Assembly: GCA_031276485.1 (NCBI GenBank)
Contig: JAISMY010000099.1
Span: forward strand, 1-56,479
DNA: 56,479 nt
Direction of reading: 5' to 3'
DNA from: Desulfovibrio sp.
GTDB lineage: Bacteria > Desulfobacterota > Desulfovibrionia > Desulfovibrionales > Desulfovibrionaceae
A model generated the notes under the pieces. It worked only from the letters and a program-made list of their open reading frames with translations. It did not search any database and was not told the DNA's origin. The position numbers and the translations under genes were made by a program. Positions 34,146 to 43,168 of this stretch are shown one piece after another; position 1 is the stretch's first letter; every line of letters starts with the position of its first letter.

Positions 34146-34168
34146 TTCACCTAAAGATATACATCATT
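34146..34168. repeat. Family E 23-bp repeat, copy 1
   Basis: TTCACCTAAAGATATACATC plus ATT is repeated exactly at 42437-42459 in the same orientation. Here it lies between the converging hypF and rluD-coaE genes. Too short to classify; possibly the end of a lost mobile element. Confidence 0.6.
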
Positions 34169-34227
34169 ATCATGTCTCGACAAGATGCAGTTTGTTTGAC
34201 GCTTACGGGGCTTTTCGCTGAAAGCTC

Positions 34228-36204
34228 CTACCGGCCGTCCCAAAACGCCGCGAACGTGCGGGCAAGCTCCGCATCGCGCGCGGCGCGCGCATCCTTCAAA
34301 AAAACCGCAAGGCGCCGCACTTCCTTCGCGAGATCCTCCAGGCTGCCGCTGTTGTCCACCACAACGTCGCAGGCCGCCGTTTTCTTGTCCTCCGGCCATT
34401 GCCGGGATTCCATACCCGCGATCACCTCGTCGGTCCATCCGCGCAGACGCGTCAGACGTTCGCGCCGGATCGGAAAGGGACAATGTACCCCGACGGTAAC
34501 GACATCCTCCTTGTCGCGTTTTCCGCCGGTTTCGAAATACAAGGGGATCTCGGCCACGGCAAAAGGCAGGCCCGCAGCATCGCATTCCGCCTGAAATGCC
34601 GCCAGCGCATGGTAGACCATGGGATGCACCAGAGCTTCCACCTCCCGGTGCAGCGCGGCATCCGCGCGCATGGCGTCCCCCAGAATCTTTTTGTCCACAG
34701 CCGCGCCGGCACAGGGCACAAAACGGTCTCCATAACGCGCCCGCAGCAGATGCGCGGCATCGCCGCCCGCGGCATACAGTTCGGCAACCGTCCGATCGGC
34801 GCTGAATACGGGCATCTCTTCAGCCGACAAGGCCAGCACGGACGACTTGCCGCAGCCCGGCGCCCCTGTCAGCACGACGCGCAACGCGCGCCTGCCGAGG
34901 GATAGGGCGCAGTCCGTAAAATCCTCAGGGGGAGGACAGACAAAAAACAGTTCCGGCTCTCCGGCCTCAAGGCGCAGCTCCGCGCCTGCGGCGGCCAAGG
35001 CAACGGCCGGCGCCGCCGCAGGCCGGGGGGATATGCGGCAGGCCGCACCGGTATCAGCTTCGACGCCCGCAGCGACAAACGGCGCCGGCCGGCATGCCGC
35101 GCGGCGGAACGCGCCCGCATCTTTGCCGTCACCCGCGCCCGCAGCGGAAAGCGCCTGCCCGCCCAGGGCGGCAAGATTCAATGCTTCAGGAAAAGGATGG
35201 ACGAAGGCGAGCTTGTGAGCGTGCAGCATCTGTCGTCCAGGCATAAAAGGATAGGGCAGTTTGCGGTCGCTTGCCGGATGCGGCGGGCACTTCCCGGCGG
35301 CCGTCAGGCGCGGGTCCGTGTACAGGGCGTCGCCGATCAACGGATGTCCGATGCTGTGCATATGTACCCGCACCTGATGCGTGCGTCCGGTGAAAATGCG
35401 CACGGCCGTCAAGGCAAAGCGCCCCGCCGGGTCGGCGTACAGAACCCGGTAGGCGCTTGCGGCCGGTCTGCCTGAAGCCGTGACGGCCATACGGGTCTTG
35501 TGCGCGGGGTCCCGGCCTACGGGCGCGTTGATGCGGCCGTTCGGAGGCCGCGGCACACCGTGCACGAGCGCCAGGTATTCCTTGAAAATTTTGCGCTCCG
35601 CAAAGCGTTGCGCCAGCGCCTGACGACACGCTTCGTCCAGGGCGATGAGCATCAGGCCGCTTGTGTCCTTGTCCAGCCGGTGCACTATGCCGGGGCGCGA
35701 ACCTCCGGCGGCGGCGAGTTCCGGGAAATGCGCCGGCAATCTGTGCGCCAGCGTGCCCTCGGGGCGGCCCGGGGCGGGATGCGTCGTCAGCCCGGCTTCC
35801 TTGTCGATGACGGACAGAACCGCATCACGGTAAAGTATTTTCAGGGGGCCTGCTTCCGGCGTCAGCAGAGAGGGCGGATCGGGCACGACGAGTTCTATCT
35901 CCGCCCCGGCAGGCACGGGGGCTTTGGGAGACAGGACGATTGTTCCGTTGACCCGGACCTTGCCGGCGCGGATCAGCCTCTTGATTGTTTCCCTGGAAAG
36001 AGCCCCGTCCCGCAGAAGGGCGGGACCGCGTTCCGCGCCTGCTTTCGCGGAGTTCCCGTGAATGTCGGGGCAAAACCCGGAAACGGTCCCGCCCGGCGCG
36101 CGCCGGGCGAGGAAGGCGTCCAGACGGGCGGCCCCTTCTTCGGCGTTGAAGCGCAGAAGCTTGCTCACTGCGCCGGGCAGCGTAGTTGCGGACTGAACTG
36201 TCAT
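34228..36204 (-). CDS. RluD-type pseudouridine synthase fused to dephospho-CoA kinase
   Basis: A two-part 658-residue protein. Residues 20-345 form an RluA/RluD synthase: an S4 RNA-binding start (interrupted by about 33 extra residues at 38-70), then HRLDKDTSG with catalytic Asp178, and RTHQVRVHMHSIGHPL. After an Ala-rich linker, residues 440-658 are CoaE, which phosphorylates dephospho-CoA in the last step of CoA synthesis; the Walker A is GAPGCGKS at 447-454. The two activities have no obvious metabolic link. I recall the same fusion in Desulfovibrio genomes. It converges on hypF with 126 bp between them. Confidence 0.85.
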   Translation of the reverse strand: MTVQSATTLPGAVSKLLRFNAEEGAARLDAFLARRAPGGTVSGFCPDIHGNSAKAGAERGPALLRDGALSRETIKRLIRAGKVRVNGTIVLSPKAPVPAGAEIELVVPDPPSLLTPEAGPLKILYRDAVLSVIDKEAGLTTHPAPGRPEGTLAHRLPAHFPELAAAGGSRPGIVHRLDKDTSGLMLIALDEACRQALAQRFAERKIFKEYLALVHGVPRPPNGRINAPVGRDPAHKTRMAVTASGRPAASAYRVLYADPAGRFALTAVRIFTGRTHQVRVHMHSIGHPLIGDALYTDPRLTAAGKCPPHPASDRKLPYPFMPGRQMLHAHKLAFVHPFPEALNLAALGGQALSAAGAGDGKDAGAFRRAACRPAPFVAAGVEADTGAACRISPRPAAAPAVALAAAGAELRLEAGEPELFFVCPPPEDFTDCALSLGRRALRVVLTGAPGCGKSSVLALSAEEMPVFSADRTVAELYAAGGDAAHLLRARYGDRFVPCAGAAVDKKILGDAMRADAALHREVEALVHPMVYHALAAFQAECDAAGLPFAVAEIPLYFETGGKRDKEDVVTVGVHCPFPIRRERLTRLRGWTDEVIAGMESRQWPEDKKTAACDVVVDNSGSLEDLAKEVRRLAVFLKDARAARDAELARTFAAFWDGR

Positions 36205-36266
36205 TTATCGTTGCGCGGTACGAAGGCCGGGGCCGAATAGAGAAAACCCGGACCTCCGATTGATTT

Positions 36267-36409
36267 ATACCAAGTTGCATTCAAACGAGTTTGAATGCAA
36301 GACGTCAAAGTTTTTGAAAAACAGGCGAAGCCTGATTTTTCAAAAACTTGCGGGCGTTAGCTTCGCCTCCGCCATACCAATTTGCTTTCTGCTGAAAGCA
36401 ACTTGGTAT
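36267..36409 (-). repeat. Family A palindromic element, copy 2
   Basis: This is the reverse complement of 3310-3460 with a few changes and one short deletion. It has the same ATACCAAGTTGC / GCAACTTGGTAT ends and the same three hairpins. It sits 62 bp upstream of the rluD-coaE start codon, so it may affect that gene's expression. Confidence 0.85.
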
Positions 36410-36569
36410 TACATATGCCTCCGGCGGTCGGGGCGCTGCCCCGGTTCCCGCCGGGGGGAATGATCTCCCCCTGACCCCCCTCATCCGGCGCATATACTTG
36501 CAACATTAAGGAAACACAGAAAATAGCTCTATCTTTCAGTTTTTCCGGGAGGCCCAAGGTAATCAGTTC

Positions 36570-36624
36570 TTGAGATTCCGGCAGGAAGAGTATAGCATAA
36601 GCGCATGATCGACAATGATCATCA
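36570..36624 (+). promoter_or_regulatory. Candidate promoter and operator of the small membrane protein gene
   Basis: TTGAGA (36570-36575), a 17-base spacer and TAGCAT (36593-36598) resemble a sigma-70 promoter. Directly after it, three GATC-centred repeats (GCATGATCG, ATGATCAT, GCGATCATAAG) could be an operator or methylation sites. Confidence 0.35.
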
Positions 36625-36663
36625 GCGATCATAAGCGGTTTTTCGTCGGGAGGAGGTCCCTTT

Positions 36664-36900
36664 ATGACGACTTTTCTGATCCTTGCGGGTATACTTGCCG
36701 TCGGCATTGCCGCCATGCGCATTGCCAAGCCCGAGTACTATTCCCCCAAATGCTGCATGGGCCTGGCCTATCGGATCATCAAGGACCACGAAGCAGCCGG
36801 GGCGCGCGCAACGGAAACCGAGGCCGGTAAAGCACGCTGCGAGGCGACGGAAGCTGCCGGACCCGCGCCCGCGAACGCCGGAAACCACGCAGCCCGGTGA
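36664..36900 (+). CDS. Small single-pass membrane protein, unknown function
   Basis: The 78-residue product has one N-terminal membrane helix (residues 3-20, very hydrophobic) and then a short cytoplasmic or periplasmic part with a Cys-Cys pair. The rest is an Ala/Glu-rich tail that looks unstructured. A near-perfect GGAGGAGGT lies upstream of the ATG, so it is very likely translated. It has its own promoter candidate and no operon partner. I do not recognise the family. Confidence 0.6.
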   Translation: MTTFLILAGILAVGIAAMRIAKPEYYSPKCCMGLAYRIIKDHEAAGARATETEAGKARCEATEAAGPAPANAGNHAAR

Positions 36901-36962
36901 CGCGACAAAGCCGGGGCAATTTCTACGTGAACTTGCTCCGGGGAAGCACTGATTTATTCTTT

Positions 36963-37294
36963 CCTGATTACGTACTATGTTCAGCTACTTTCGAGCCGGC
37001 GCACAGGGAAAGGTCATTCCGAGCAAAGCGAAGAAGCCGGCTTTATGCCTTTCGAAGCCGGGAAGATAGATTCTCGCTTCGCTCAGAATGACGGAGAGGG
37101 GTGTAGGCTCACTCATCTCTCCCTGAAATTGAACAGATTTTCGAGGTGTTCAGAACTAAAAATTCCTGAAAAACCAAGTCCCGCAAGGCCCTGAAATTGA
37201 ACAGATTTTCGATGTGTTCAGAAGTCTTTGGTTTCAAAAAGAATATCTGTTTTTCAGAGCGGGGAAGAGGGGCTGAACATGGTCCGCAATCAGG
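36963..37294 (+). repeat. Family D element, copy 1 (about 330 bp, MITE-like)
   Basis: The ends are CCTGATTACGTACTATGTTC and GAACATGGTCCGCAATCAGG, imperfect inverted repeats. Inside are the palindrome CATTCCGAGC ... GCTCAGAATG around CCGGCTTTATGCCTTTCGAA, and two direct copies of CTGAAATTGAACAGATTTTC. A reverse-oriented copy lies at 44457-44785. It has no coding capacity and ends about 20 bp beyond the queC stop. Confidence 0.85.
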
Positions 37295-37314
37295 AAAATC
37301 AATACGGAACCGCT

Positions 37315-38079
37315 CTAATCAGCGTTTCCCTGACCCTGTAACAGCGGGTCAATCACGCCGTTGGCGGCAAAGGCCTCCTCTCTGGCCCGGCAGGTCGGGC
37401 AGACGCGGCAGGGAGCGTTGCCTCCCGCGTAGCAGGATTTGGTCAACGCGTAAGGTACGCCCAGTTCCAGGCCGAGGCGCACCACTTCAGCCTTGCTCAT
37501 GCCCGCGAAAGGCGCCAGCAGCTCTACTTTTCCCTGTGAAGACAGATGAATGGTCCGACGCATCGCCTCAATGAACTCAGGCCGGCAGTCCGGATAGACG
37601 GCGTGATCTCCGCCGTGAACGCCGATCGCCACATAATTTTTGCCGCCTTCCGCCGATTCGGCGCGCGCCGCCAGAACGGCCAGGAATACCGCGTTGCGTC
37701 CCGGCACGACGGTTTGTCCGAGGTTCTCCTCGCTGTATTCACCTTCCGGCAAAGGGGGGCCGCCGCGCAACAGGCTCGAACGCAAGCCGCTGAACACTTC
37801 GGAAAGGTCCACCTGCACGGGCGGCATATTCCGGTTCTCTTCCGCGCCGGCCGGGAGAACCTCCGTGCCGCGCCGCGCCGCGCCCCCGCAATACGCGCCC
37901 GCGTTCCCGCAATAACGGGCGGCCACCCTCTCGGCGGACGCCCGTTCCATGTCGTTGTGCCTGGAAGGATAACGGAAAAATACAGGTGTAACGACGGCTT
38001 TCTGCGCCGTCAGGAAAGCGTAAAGTGTCGTCGAATCCACCCCTCCCGACAGGGAGAGAAATACGCGCCTGCCTTCCAC
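37315..38079 (-). CDS. queC: 7-cyano-7-deazaguanine synthase
   Basis: QueC converts 7-carboxy-7-deazaguanine to preQ0 with ATP and ammonia, for queuosine in tRNA or 7-deazaguanine in DNA. The PP-loop SGGVDSTT starts at Ser11. Further blocks are VPGRNAVFLAVLAARAE, AIGVHGGDHAVYPDCRPEF, MSKAEVVRLGLELGV and the zinc ligands in CYAGGNAPCRVCPTC. An insertion at about residues 58-85 lengthens it to 254. No other queuosine gene is in the window. The TAG stop lies within a TAGAGC sequence like the repeat borders. Confidence 0.9.
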   Translation of the reverse strand: MEGRRVFLSLSGGVDSTTLYAFLTAQKAVVTPVFFRYPSRHNDMERASAERVAARYCGNAGAYCGGAARRGTEVLPAGAEENRNMPPVQVDLSEVFSGLRSSLLRGGPPLPEGEYSEENLGQTVVPGRNAVFLAVLAARAESAEGGKNYVAIGVHGGDHAVYPDCRPEFIEAMRRTIHLSSQGKVELLAPFAGMSKAEVVRLGLELGVPYALTKSCYAGGNAPCRVCPTCRAREEAFAANGVIDPLLQGQGNAD

Positions 38080-38133
38080 CGGCTGCCCTTCCGTACTGCG
38101 GAGATGTCGCGCCTGTACCGCCGTAACAGGCGT

Positions 38134-38250
38134 TAGAGCATTTCAACCTTGAAATTACCCGTCAAGTTCTCTTCAGACTACGCCTGTTTCGGCGCTTAAC
38201 CGCGCAAATAAATTGCGCTTGCGCCTTCGCGGCGGGCGTCCGCGTCATGA
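38134..38250 (-). repeat. Family C element, copy 2
   Basis: Reverse complement match to 7794-7941 over about 115 bases, starting TTAGAGCATTTCAACCTTG. It lies between the dnaK stop and the queC start. Both genes are read leftward, so it separates them and could end dnaK transcripts or affect queC. Confidence 0.8.
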
Positions 38251-38271
38251 CCTTCGCGGAATGTCGCGACG

Positions 38272-40185
38272 CTACTTCACTTCGGTGAAATCCGCGTCCA
38301 CCACGTCGTCTTCGCCCTTGCCGGCCCCGGAAGCTCCCGCCCCGGCGGTCCCGCCGGGCTGTCCGGCGGCTCCGCCGTCCCCGGCTTTCTGTGCGTAAAG
38401 TTGCTCCGCCAGCTTGTGCGAAGCCTTGGAAAGGGTATCCATGGCACTCTTGATCGCTTCGACCGAATTGCCTTCCACGGCCTTTCTCAGGGTGGCTATG
38501 CCGGTTTCTATGTCCGCTTTCAAGGCCGCATCCACTTTTGATCCCAGGTCGTTCAACGACTTCTCGGTGGCGTAGATCAAGGAATCAGCCTGGTTACGCA
38601 CCTCAATGAGTTCCAGTTTTTTCTTGTCGTCCTCGGCATGCGCTTCGGCTTCCTTGATCAGCCGCTGGATTTCGCCTTCGGAAAGTCCTGAAGAAGCGGT
38701 GATGCGGATGGTCTGTTCCTTGCCGGTGCCCATGTCTTTGGCGGAAACGTTGACGATGCCGTTGGCGTCTATGTCGAAGGAAACCTCAATTTGCGGCAAT
38801 CCGCGGGGGGCCGGGGGAATGCCGGTCAACTCGAAGCGCCCCAGCGTCATGTTGTCCGCGGCCATGTTGCGTTCACCCTGCAAAACATGGATGGACACCG
38901 ACGGCTGGTTGTCCGCGGCCGTAGTGAAGATCTGGCCCTTGCGCGTGGGTATGGTGGTGTTGCGTTCTATGAGGCGGGTCATGACGCCGCCGAGCGTTTC
39001 AATGCCCAGCGAAAGCGGCGTGACGTCCAGAAGCAGCACGTCTTTGACGTCCCCGGCCAGGATGCCGCCCTGTATGGCCGCGCCCATGGCCACGACTTCG
39101 TCCGGATTGACGGAGCGGTTCGGCTCCTTGCCGAAAAAATCCTGCACGGTTTTCTGTACCAGGGGCATCCTGGTCATGCCGCCGACCAGCACCACTTCGT
39201 TGATTTCCGAAGCGGACACGCCCGCATCGGCCATGGCTTTTTTGCAGGGTTCCACCGTACGCTGAACAAGATCCTGCACCATGGACTCCAGCTTGGCGCG
39301 GGAGAGTTTCATAAGCAGATGTTTGGGGCCTGTCTGGTCTGCCGTGATGAAAGGCAGGTTTATTTCCGTCTCCATGCTCGTGGAGAGGTCCTTCTTGGCC
39401 TTTTCGGCGGATTCTTTCAGGCGTTGCAGGGCCAGGCGATCCTTAGAGAGGTCCACGCCGCTTTCTTTCCTGAATTCATCCACCAGCCAGTTGATGATCC
39501 GCTGGTCGAAGTCCTCGCCGCCGAGAAAGGTGTCGCCGTTGGTGGCGCGCACTTCCACCACTCCGTCGCCCACTTCAAGGACGGATATGTCGAAGGTGCC
39601 GCCGCCCAGGTCGAAAACGGCGATTTTCTCGTTGGCCTTGCGGTCCGAACCGTAGGCCAGGGAGGCGGCTGTCGGCTCATTGATGATGCGCTTGACGTCC
39701 AGACCGGCGATGCGTCCGGCGTCTTTGGTCGCCTGACGCTGGGAATCGTTGAAATAGGCGGGCACGGTGATGACCGCCTCGCTCACGGTTTCGCCCAGGT
39801 AAGTTTCGGCGTCGGCTTTCAGTTTGCCCAGGATCATGGCGGAAATTTCCGCCGCGGTATACGTACGGCCTTCGATTTCAACGGCTGCGTCGCCGTTTTT
39901 GTCGGCCGTAATACGGTACGGGCTGTGTTTTTTCCATTCCCGGATTTCCGGGGCGTCGGCTTTGCGGCCCATAAGACGCTTGATGCCGAAGACGGTGCGC
40001 GCCGGATTGGTCACGGCCTGCCGCTTGGCAATATCGCCGACCAGCCGTTCCTTGTCCGTGAAACCGACTATGGAGGGCGTGGTGCGCCCCCCTTCAGGGT
40101 TGGTTATGCATTTGGCCTCCTTGCCTTCCATGACGAAGACACAGGAGTTGGTGGTTCCCAGATCTATCCCGATTATTTTGCCCAT
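38272..40185 (-). CDS. dnaK: Molecular chaperone DnaK (Hsp70)
   Basis: DnaK binds exposed hydrophobic segments in an ATP-controlled cycle with DnaJ and GrpE. The 637-residue protein opens [20 protein letters not shown], and has [30 protein letters not shown], the interdomain linker [18 protein letters not shown] and a C-terminal lid ending in acidic residues. The start is set by GAGGAGGC before ATG 40185. Neither dnaJ nor grpE lies next to it, and no CIRCE element was seen upstream, though the 180-bp gap should hold the promoter. Confidence 0.95.
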   Translation of the reverse strand: MGKIIGIDLGTTNSCVFVMEGKEAKCITNPEGGRTTPSIVGFTDKERLVGDIAKRQAVTNPARTVFGIKRLMGRKADAPEIREWKKHSPYRITADKNGDAAVEIEGRTYTAAEISAMILGKLKADAETYLGETVSEAVITVPAYFNDSQRQATKDAGRIAGLDVKRIINEPTAASLAYGSDRKANEKIAVFDLGGGTFDISVLEVGDGVVEVRATNGDTFLGGEDFDQRIINWLVDEFRKESGVDLSKDRLALQRLKESAEKAKKDLSTSMETEINLPFITADQTGPKHLLMKLSRAKLESMVQDLVQRTVEPCKKAMADAGVSASEINEVVLVGGMTRMPLVQKTVQDFFGKEPNRSVNPDEVVAMGAAIQGGILAGDVKDVLLLDVTPLSLGIETLGGVMTRLIERNTTIPTRKGQIFTTAADNQPSVSIHVLQGERNMAADNMTLGRFELTGIPPAPRGLPQIEVSFDIDANGIVNVSAKDMGTGKEQTIRITASSGLSEGEIQRLIKEAEAHAEDDKKKLELIEVRNQADSLIYATEKSLNDLGSKVDAALKADIETGIATLRKAVEGNSVEAIKSAMDTLSKASHKLAEQLYAQKAGDGGAAGQPGGTAGAGASGAGKGEDDVVDADFTEVK

Positions 40186-40363
40186 AGTGCCTCCTCGCAT
40201 AGATTACAGGGAAACGCGCCGCGCCGCCCCGTTCTTTATCTTCGTTCCCGGCAGAAATAAGAATTTTTTTTCGCCCGTCCAGAGGCAAAAAGAGGAAAAA
40301 TCGTAAAAAGCTGATATACGGTTCACCCCTCCCGCAGGCGGAACGGCGCGGCGCCTTGTCCGT

Positions 40364-41731
40364 TCAGCGCGGCGCCGGGGGCAAAAGCGCCCTGCCGCCC
40401 TTCACGGTCAGCCGGCAAAGGGGGATATCCTGAAAATACAGGCCGATTTCCTTGAGGCGCGGGTCCACCCGCAAACCCTGACCGGACGCCAGAGCAGTCA
40501 AAGGACCGACCTCGTCCGTAGCCAGGTACGGCACACCCGCCCGCGCAAGGTCGCCCGGAGAAGGCATAAGGGCGCGCAGGCGCGGGTTGAGCCGCGTTTC
40601 TCCCCCGGTCCCGACTCTCCCCAGAGGAAAACCGCGCAGTCCGGGCGGCAGCCCGCCTTGAAACAGCGCTTCCCCGGACGAGGGGAGAAAATAAAGTTCC
40701 CGCTCCGCCGGCAGGATCTGCCCCGGAGGCAGCAACGACGGATCGACGTACGGCCCGGCAAGCTGTTCACGCGGGACAGCCCGCGTACCCGGCGGGAACG
40801 CCCCGCCGAACCGGGAGGCAGGCGCAGACGCCGGAGTTGAACTCCGGCCGCCGGCGCACGGGATCGTTTCGGGGCGCGGAGCTTGCGCGCGTCCGTCGCG
40901 TTTTCCGAAACAGGCCGTGAAAAAACCCTGTCCACCGAGACCCGCGTCCCCGGCCTGCGGGGCGCGCACCTTCCATACTCCGGCAAAACGGGGCAGTTCC
41001 GGCTCCTCCAGAGCGAAACCCGGCGGGCAAGGACAGGACGGCAGGAAGTCAAGGCCCAGTTCGTCGCATGCAAAGCTGAGTTGTTCCTCGTTTTCCTCCC
41101 TGTTGGTGGTGCAGGTGGAATACACAAGGCGTCCGCCGGGAGAAAGCAGTTCCGCGGCGCGGGTCAGGAGCCTGCGCTGCAGGGCGAGCAGGGGCCGGAT
41201 TTTGTCGCCGCGCCAAAGCATCGTGATGCCGTGGTGCTTTTGCTCCGTGCCCCACCCGCTGCACGGAGGGTCCAGAAGAATACGGGCTATGCCGCCCGCG
41301 GGTATGGGGAAGCGCTCGCCGGGGCAGGAGACGGTCGCGCAGCCCAGCAGGTTTTGCGCGCTCAGGTTGGCGCGCAGAACGGCCAAGCGCCCGGGAGCGG
41401 GTTCGTTGGCCGCAACAAAACCCGTGCTGCCTGCCGCAAGCGCGAGCATGCCGCTTTTTCCGCCCGGGCCGGCGCACATGTCCAGAACGCGGTCCCCGTG
41501 TTCCGGAGCCAGGGCGAGAGGCGGCAGCATGGAAGAGCGGTCCTGCAGGTAGATGAAACCGAAACGGGCGGCGAGGCTTGCGCCGGGGGCAAAGGGGGAG
41601 CGTCGGAAGACGCGGGCGGCGGCGTGTACGGGATCGTCGTCGAAAACGAATCCTTGGGCGCGCAAAAGCGCTTCCACGGCGGGCGTCTGCGCGGGTGTGC
41701 AGGTCAGGCGGAAAAAACGGGAGAATTTCAC
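40364..41731 (-). CDS. RsmB/RsmF-like rRNA cytosine-C5 methyltransferase (NOL1/NOP2/sun)
   Basis: A SAM-dependent enzyme that places m5C in RNA. Its 455 residues show FIYLQDRSSMLPPLAL, the SAM loop DMCAGPGGKSGMLA, the first catalytic-type Cys in LDPPCSGWGTEQ, and the nucleophile Cys in STCTTNREENE. The C-terminal part has an irregular Pro/Gly-rich insertion (about residues 295-355) before a domain like the end of RsmF/YebU. It starts at GTG 41731 inside a GTGA overlap with the gene upstream, so the two are coupled. The exact rRNA target cannot be read from sequence. Confidence 0.75.
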   Translation of the reverse strand: MKFSRFFRLTCTPAQTPAVEALLRAQGFVFDDDPVHAAARVFRRSPFAPGASLAARFGFIYLQDRSSMLPPLALAPEHGDRVLDMCAGPGGKSGMLALAAGSTGFVAANEPAPGRLAVLRANLSAQNLLGCATVSCPGERFPIPAGGIARILLDPPCSGWGTEQKHHGITMLWRGDKIRPLLALQRRLLTRAAELLSPGGRLVYSTCTTNREENEEQLSFACDELGLDFLPSCPCPPGFALEEPELPRFAGVWKVRAPQAGDAGLGGQGFFTACFGKRDGRAQAPRPETIPCAGGRSSTPASAPASRFGGAFPPGTRAVPREQLAGPYVDPSLLPPGQILPAERELYFLPSSGEALFQGGLPPGLRGFPLGRVGTGGETRLNPRLRALMPSPGDLARAGVPYLATDEVGPLTALASGQGLRVDPRLKEIGLYFQDIPLCRLTVKGGRALLPPAPR

Positions 41732-42348
41732 GGCATACCCGGAAAAATAAGAAACCAGGGGGGGAGTTCGCCGTAATCGGGCGCGGGCGCACAGCCTGCC
41801 GTGAATATATCCGCAACCGTCGGCGTTGACGGCATCGCCGTCTTGTCCGCCGATTCTTCTCCCCTTGCCGGAAACGCCGCGCACTCTTCGGCAAAGAGTG
41901 CCTGCTCCGGTTGCAGGGACGCAAGCAGGTCGGCGGCATGCAAGGTCTCAACGGGCAGGACCGCCTGTTCCCAGGTAGGTGCGGATTCCGCGGACAGCGT
42001 CGGCGGCTCCCCGCCAAACGCGGCCCGCGCAGGCGGGACCGGCGCTTCCTCCGTATGAAAATCCGCTACGGGAAAGGCCAGCGACTCCGCCGTGTCCTTG
42101 CCTGATATCTGTACTCCGTCCGGAAGCCGGAGCGTAAAATCTCCCGTACCGGCGGCAGTCATAAAATCTTTCAGGGACAGCACGGCGCCGTTGCCGAAAT
42201 TTAGATACAAATCCGCCCCGTCTAGGGTGAATTCCGCCGCATACGGTTCAAAATCAAGTACATAAGACTGCCCGGGCCGCATGGCGACTTGTAGCGATTT
42301 CCCTGCCGGCGGCCGGAAAAGTTCGATTTCAGTCTTGTATTCGCCCAT
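41728..42348 (-). CDS. Unknown protein with adhesin-prefix-like N terminus
   Basis: The 206-residue product is not recognised as a whole. Residues 25-65 (YVLDFEPYAAEF, then DLYLNFGNGAVLSLKDF) resemble the short strand-rich module at the N terminus of giant RTX or Bap-like adhesins. The rest is Ala/Pro/Glu-rich and probably disordered. No signal peptide is seen, which fits such adhesins. GGGAAG lies before the ATG. It overlaps the methyltransferase gene by four bases. It may be the stub of a lost large adhesin gene or an independent small protein. Confidence 0.5.
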   Translation of the reverse strand: MGEYKTEIELFRPPAGKSLQVAMRPGQSYVLDFEPYAAEFTLDGADLYLNFGNGAVLSLKDFMTAAGTGDFTLRLPDGVQISGKDTAESLAFPVADFHTEEAPVPPARAAFGGEPPTLSAESAPTWEQAVLPVETLHAADLLASLQPEQALFAEECAAFPARGEESADKTAMPSTPTVADIFTAGCAPAPDYGELPPWFLIFPGMP

Positions 42349-42436
42349 GCCGCTTCCCGGAGTTGCAAGCGTGTTTCAATCCACAGCCGGCTCCATCCGC
42401 CGACTGATGCCGAGTTGCATTCAAACAGGGAGAGTA

Positions 42437-42459
42437 TTCACCTAAAGATATACATCATT
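42437..42459. repeat. Family E 23-bp repeat, copy 2
   Basis: Exact match to 34146-34168. It follows the partial family A end, so both may be borders of the same degraded insert. Confidence 0.6.
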
Positions 42460-42669
42460 TGTGATTGCCGCAGCCTGAAGATTTCAGGTTTCGTTAAAGC
42501 GCACCAAAGCCGAATAGACAGGTAGACCATGACCGGACCCTTGGAAACGATCCTCGCGCGGCTTACAAAGTTACGGGAACCTCTAAAAACTAAATTTATG
42601 TCACATGCCGACCTGACGAAGACTGGATTTACAACGCACAATTCCGTCTGGAAAGGAGTTTTCAGAGGT

Positions 42670-42780
42670 TCACTTATATCCGCACTCCTTACACTTGCAG
42701 CGTTGTTTTCCTCGAACCTTGCCGCTCTTTACCACATTTTCAGACTTACAGTTTTTACACTCGGGTATAATTGGGCCTCC
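42670..42780 (-). pseudogene. Zinc-ribbon remnant of an insertion-sequence protein
   Basis: On the minus strand, after a GGGAGG, a frame without a normal start reads PECKNCKSENVVKSG and then KQRCKCKECGYK before TGA. The CxxC ... CxxC spacing and the VVKSGKVRGKQR core match the N-terminal zinc ribbon of IS1-type InsA and similar transposases. About 35 residues remain, so it is a remnant. Confidence 0.5.
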
Positions 42781-42901
42781 CTTGTTTCCGGTAGGGCAAT
42801 TATGCCGTAAATATATCTGTATGTCAACACTCTCAAGAAATTTGCCCGGCAGCCGATAAGCCTGATATAACGAATGTAGCTATTCCGTTACGGGGAACGC
42901 A

Positions 42902-43147
42902 ATGTCACAGGACAGCTCCGATACCCAGGCCCGCCTGCTGCGCGCGCGTTTACTTACAGATGCGCCTGTCTACATACAGGAACGTACCTATTTCGACATC
43001 ATCACCAAAACGCTGGAGGCCGTCAACAGCGTTCAGCCTGCATCGCATTCGGCGTCCCAGATCGAAAAGGCCTTGGGCGGCAAGTTCGACATGTCCAGGT
43101 ACGCCGGTTTTGACAGCAAAGGCTTCATCATTGACGATGAAGGCTGA
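42902..43147 (+). CDS. Small protein of unknown function (81 residues)
   Basis: The frame starts at ATG 42902 after GGGGAACG and ends at 43147. The product is hydrophilic, with no membrane segment or signal peptide. A central QERTYFDIITKTLEAV helix is followed by an Asp/Gly-rich acidic end. Codon use is like the host's, so it may be real. It converges on the aminotransferase gene, whose stop is 22 bases away. I do not recognise it. Confidence 0.45.
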   Translation: MSQDSSDTQARLLRARLLTDAPVYIQERTYFDIITKTLEAVNSVQPASHSASQIEKALGGKFDMSRYAGFDSKGFIIDDEG

Positions 43148-43168
43148 GGATCTGTTTTTTCAATTATA

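Larger units (their letters stand above)
36205..36663. other. Gene-free stretch with repeat and promoter-like signals
   Basis: It holds the family A element (36267-36409), a GC-rich block with self-complementary runs (about 36420-36480), and a candidate promoter with GATC-type repeats before the small membrane protein gene. No further gene is seen. Confidence 0.6.
42349..42901. other. Gene-poor stretch with decayed mobile DNA
   Basis: It contains a short family A fragment (GTTGCATTCAAAC near 42411), the family E repeat at 42437-42459 and a zinc-ribbon remnant of a transposase on the minus strand. The 93-codon plus-strand frame here (42529-42810) lies antisense to that remnant and is not credible. 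Confidence 0.55.

Noticed and set aside
42529-42810. 93-codon plus-strand frame with a hydrophobic stretch
   Set aside because: It has a poor ribosome site and lies antisense to the zinc-ribbon remnant at 42670-42780, whose cysteine pattern is far more convincing.
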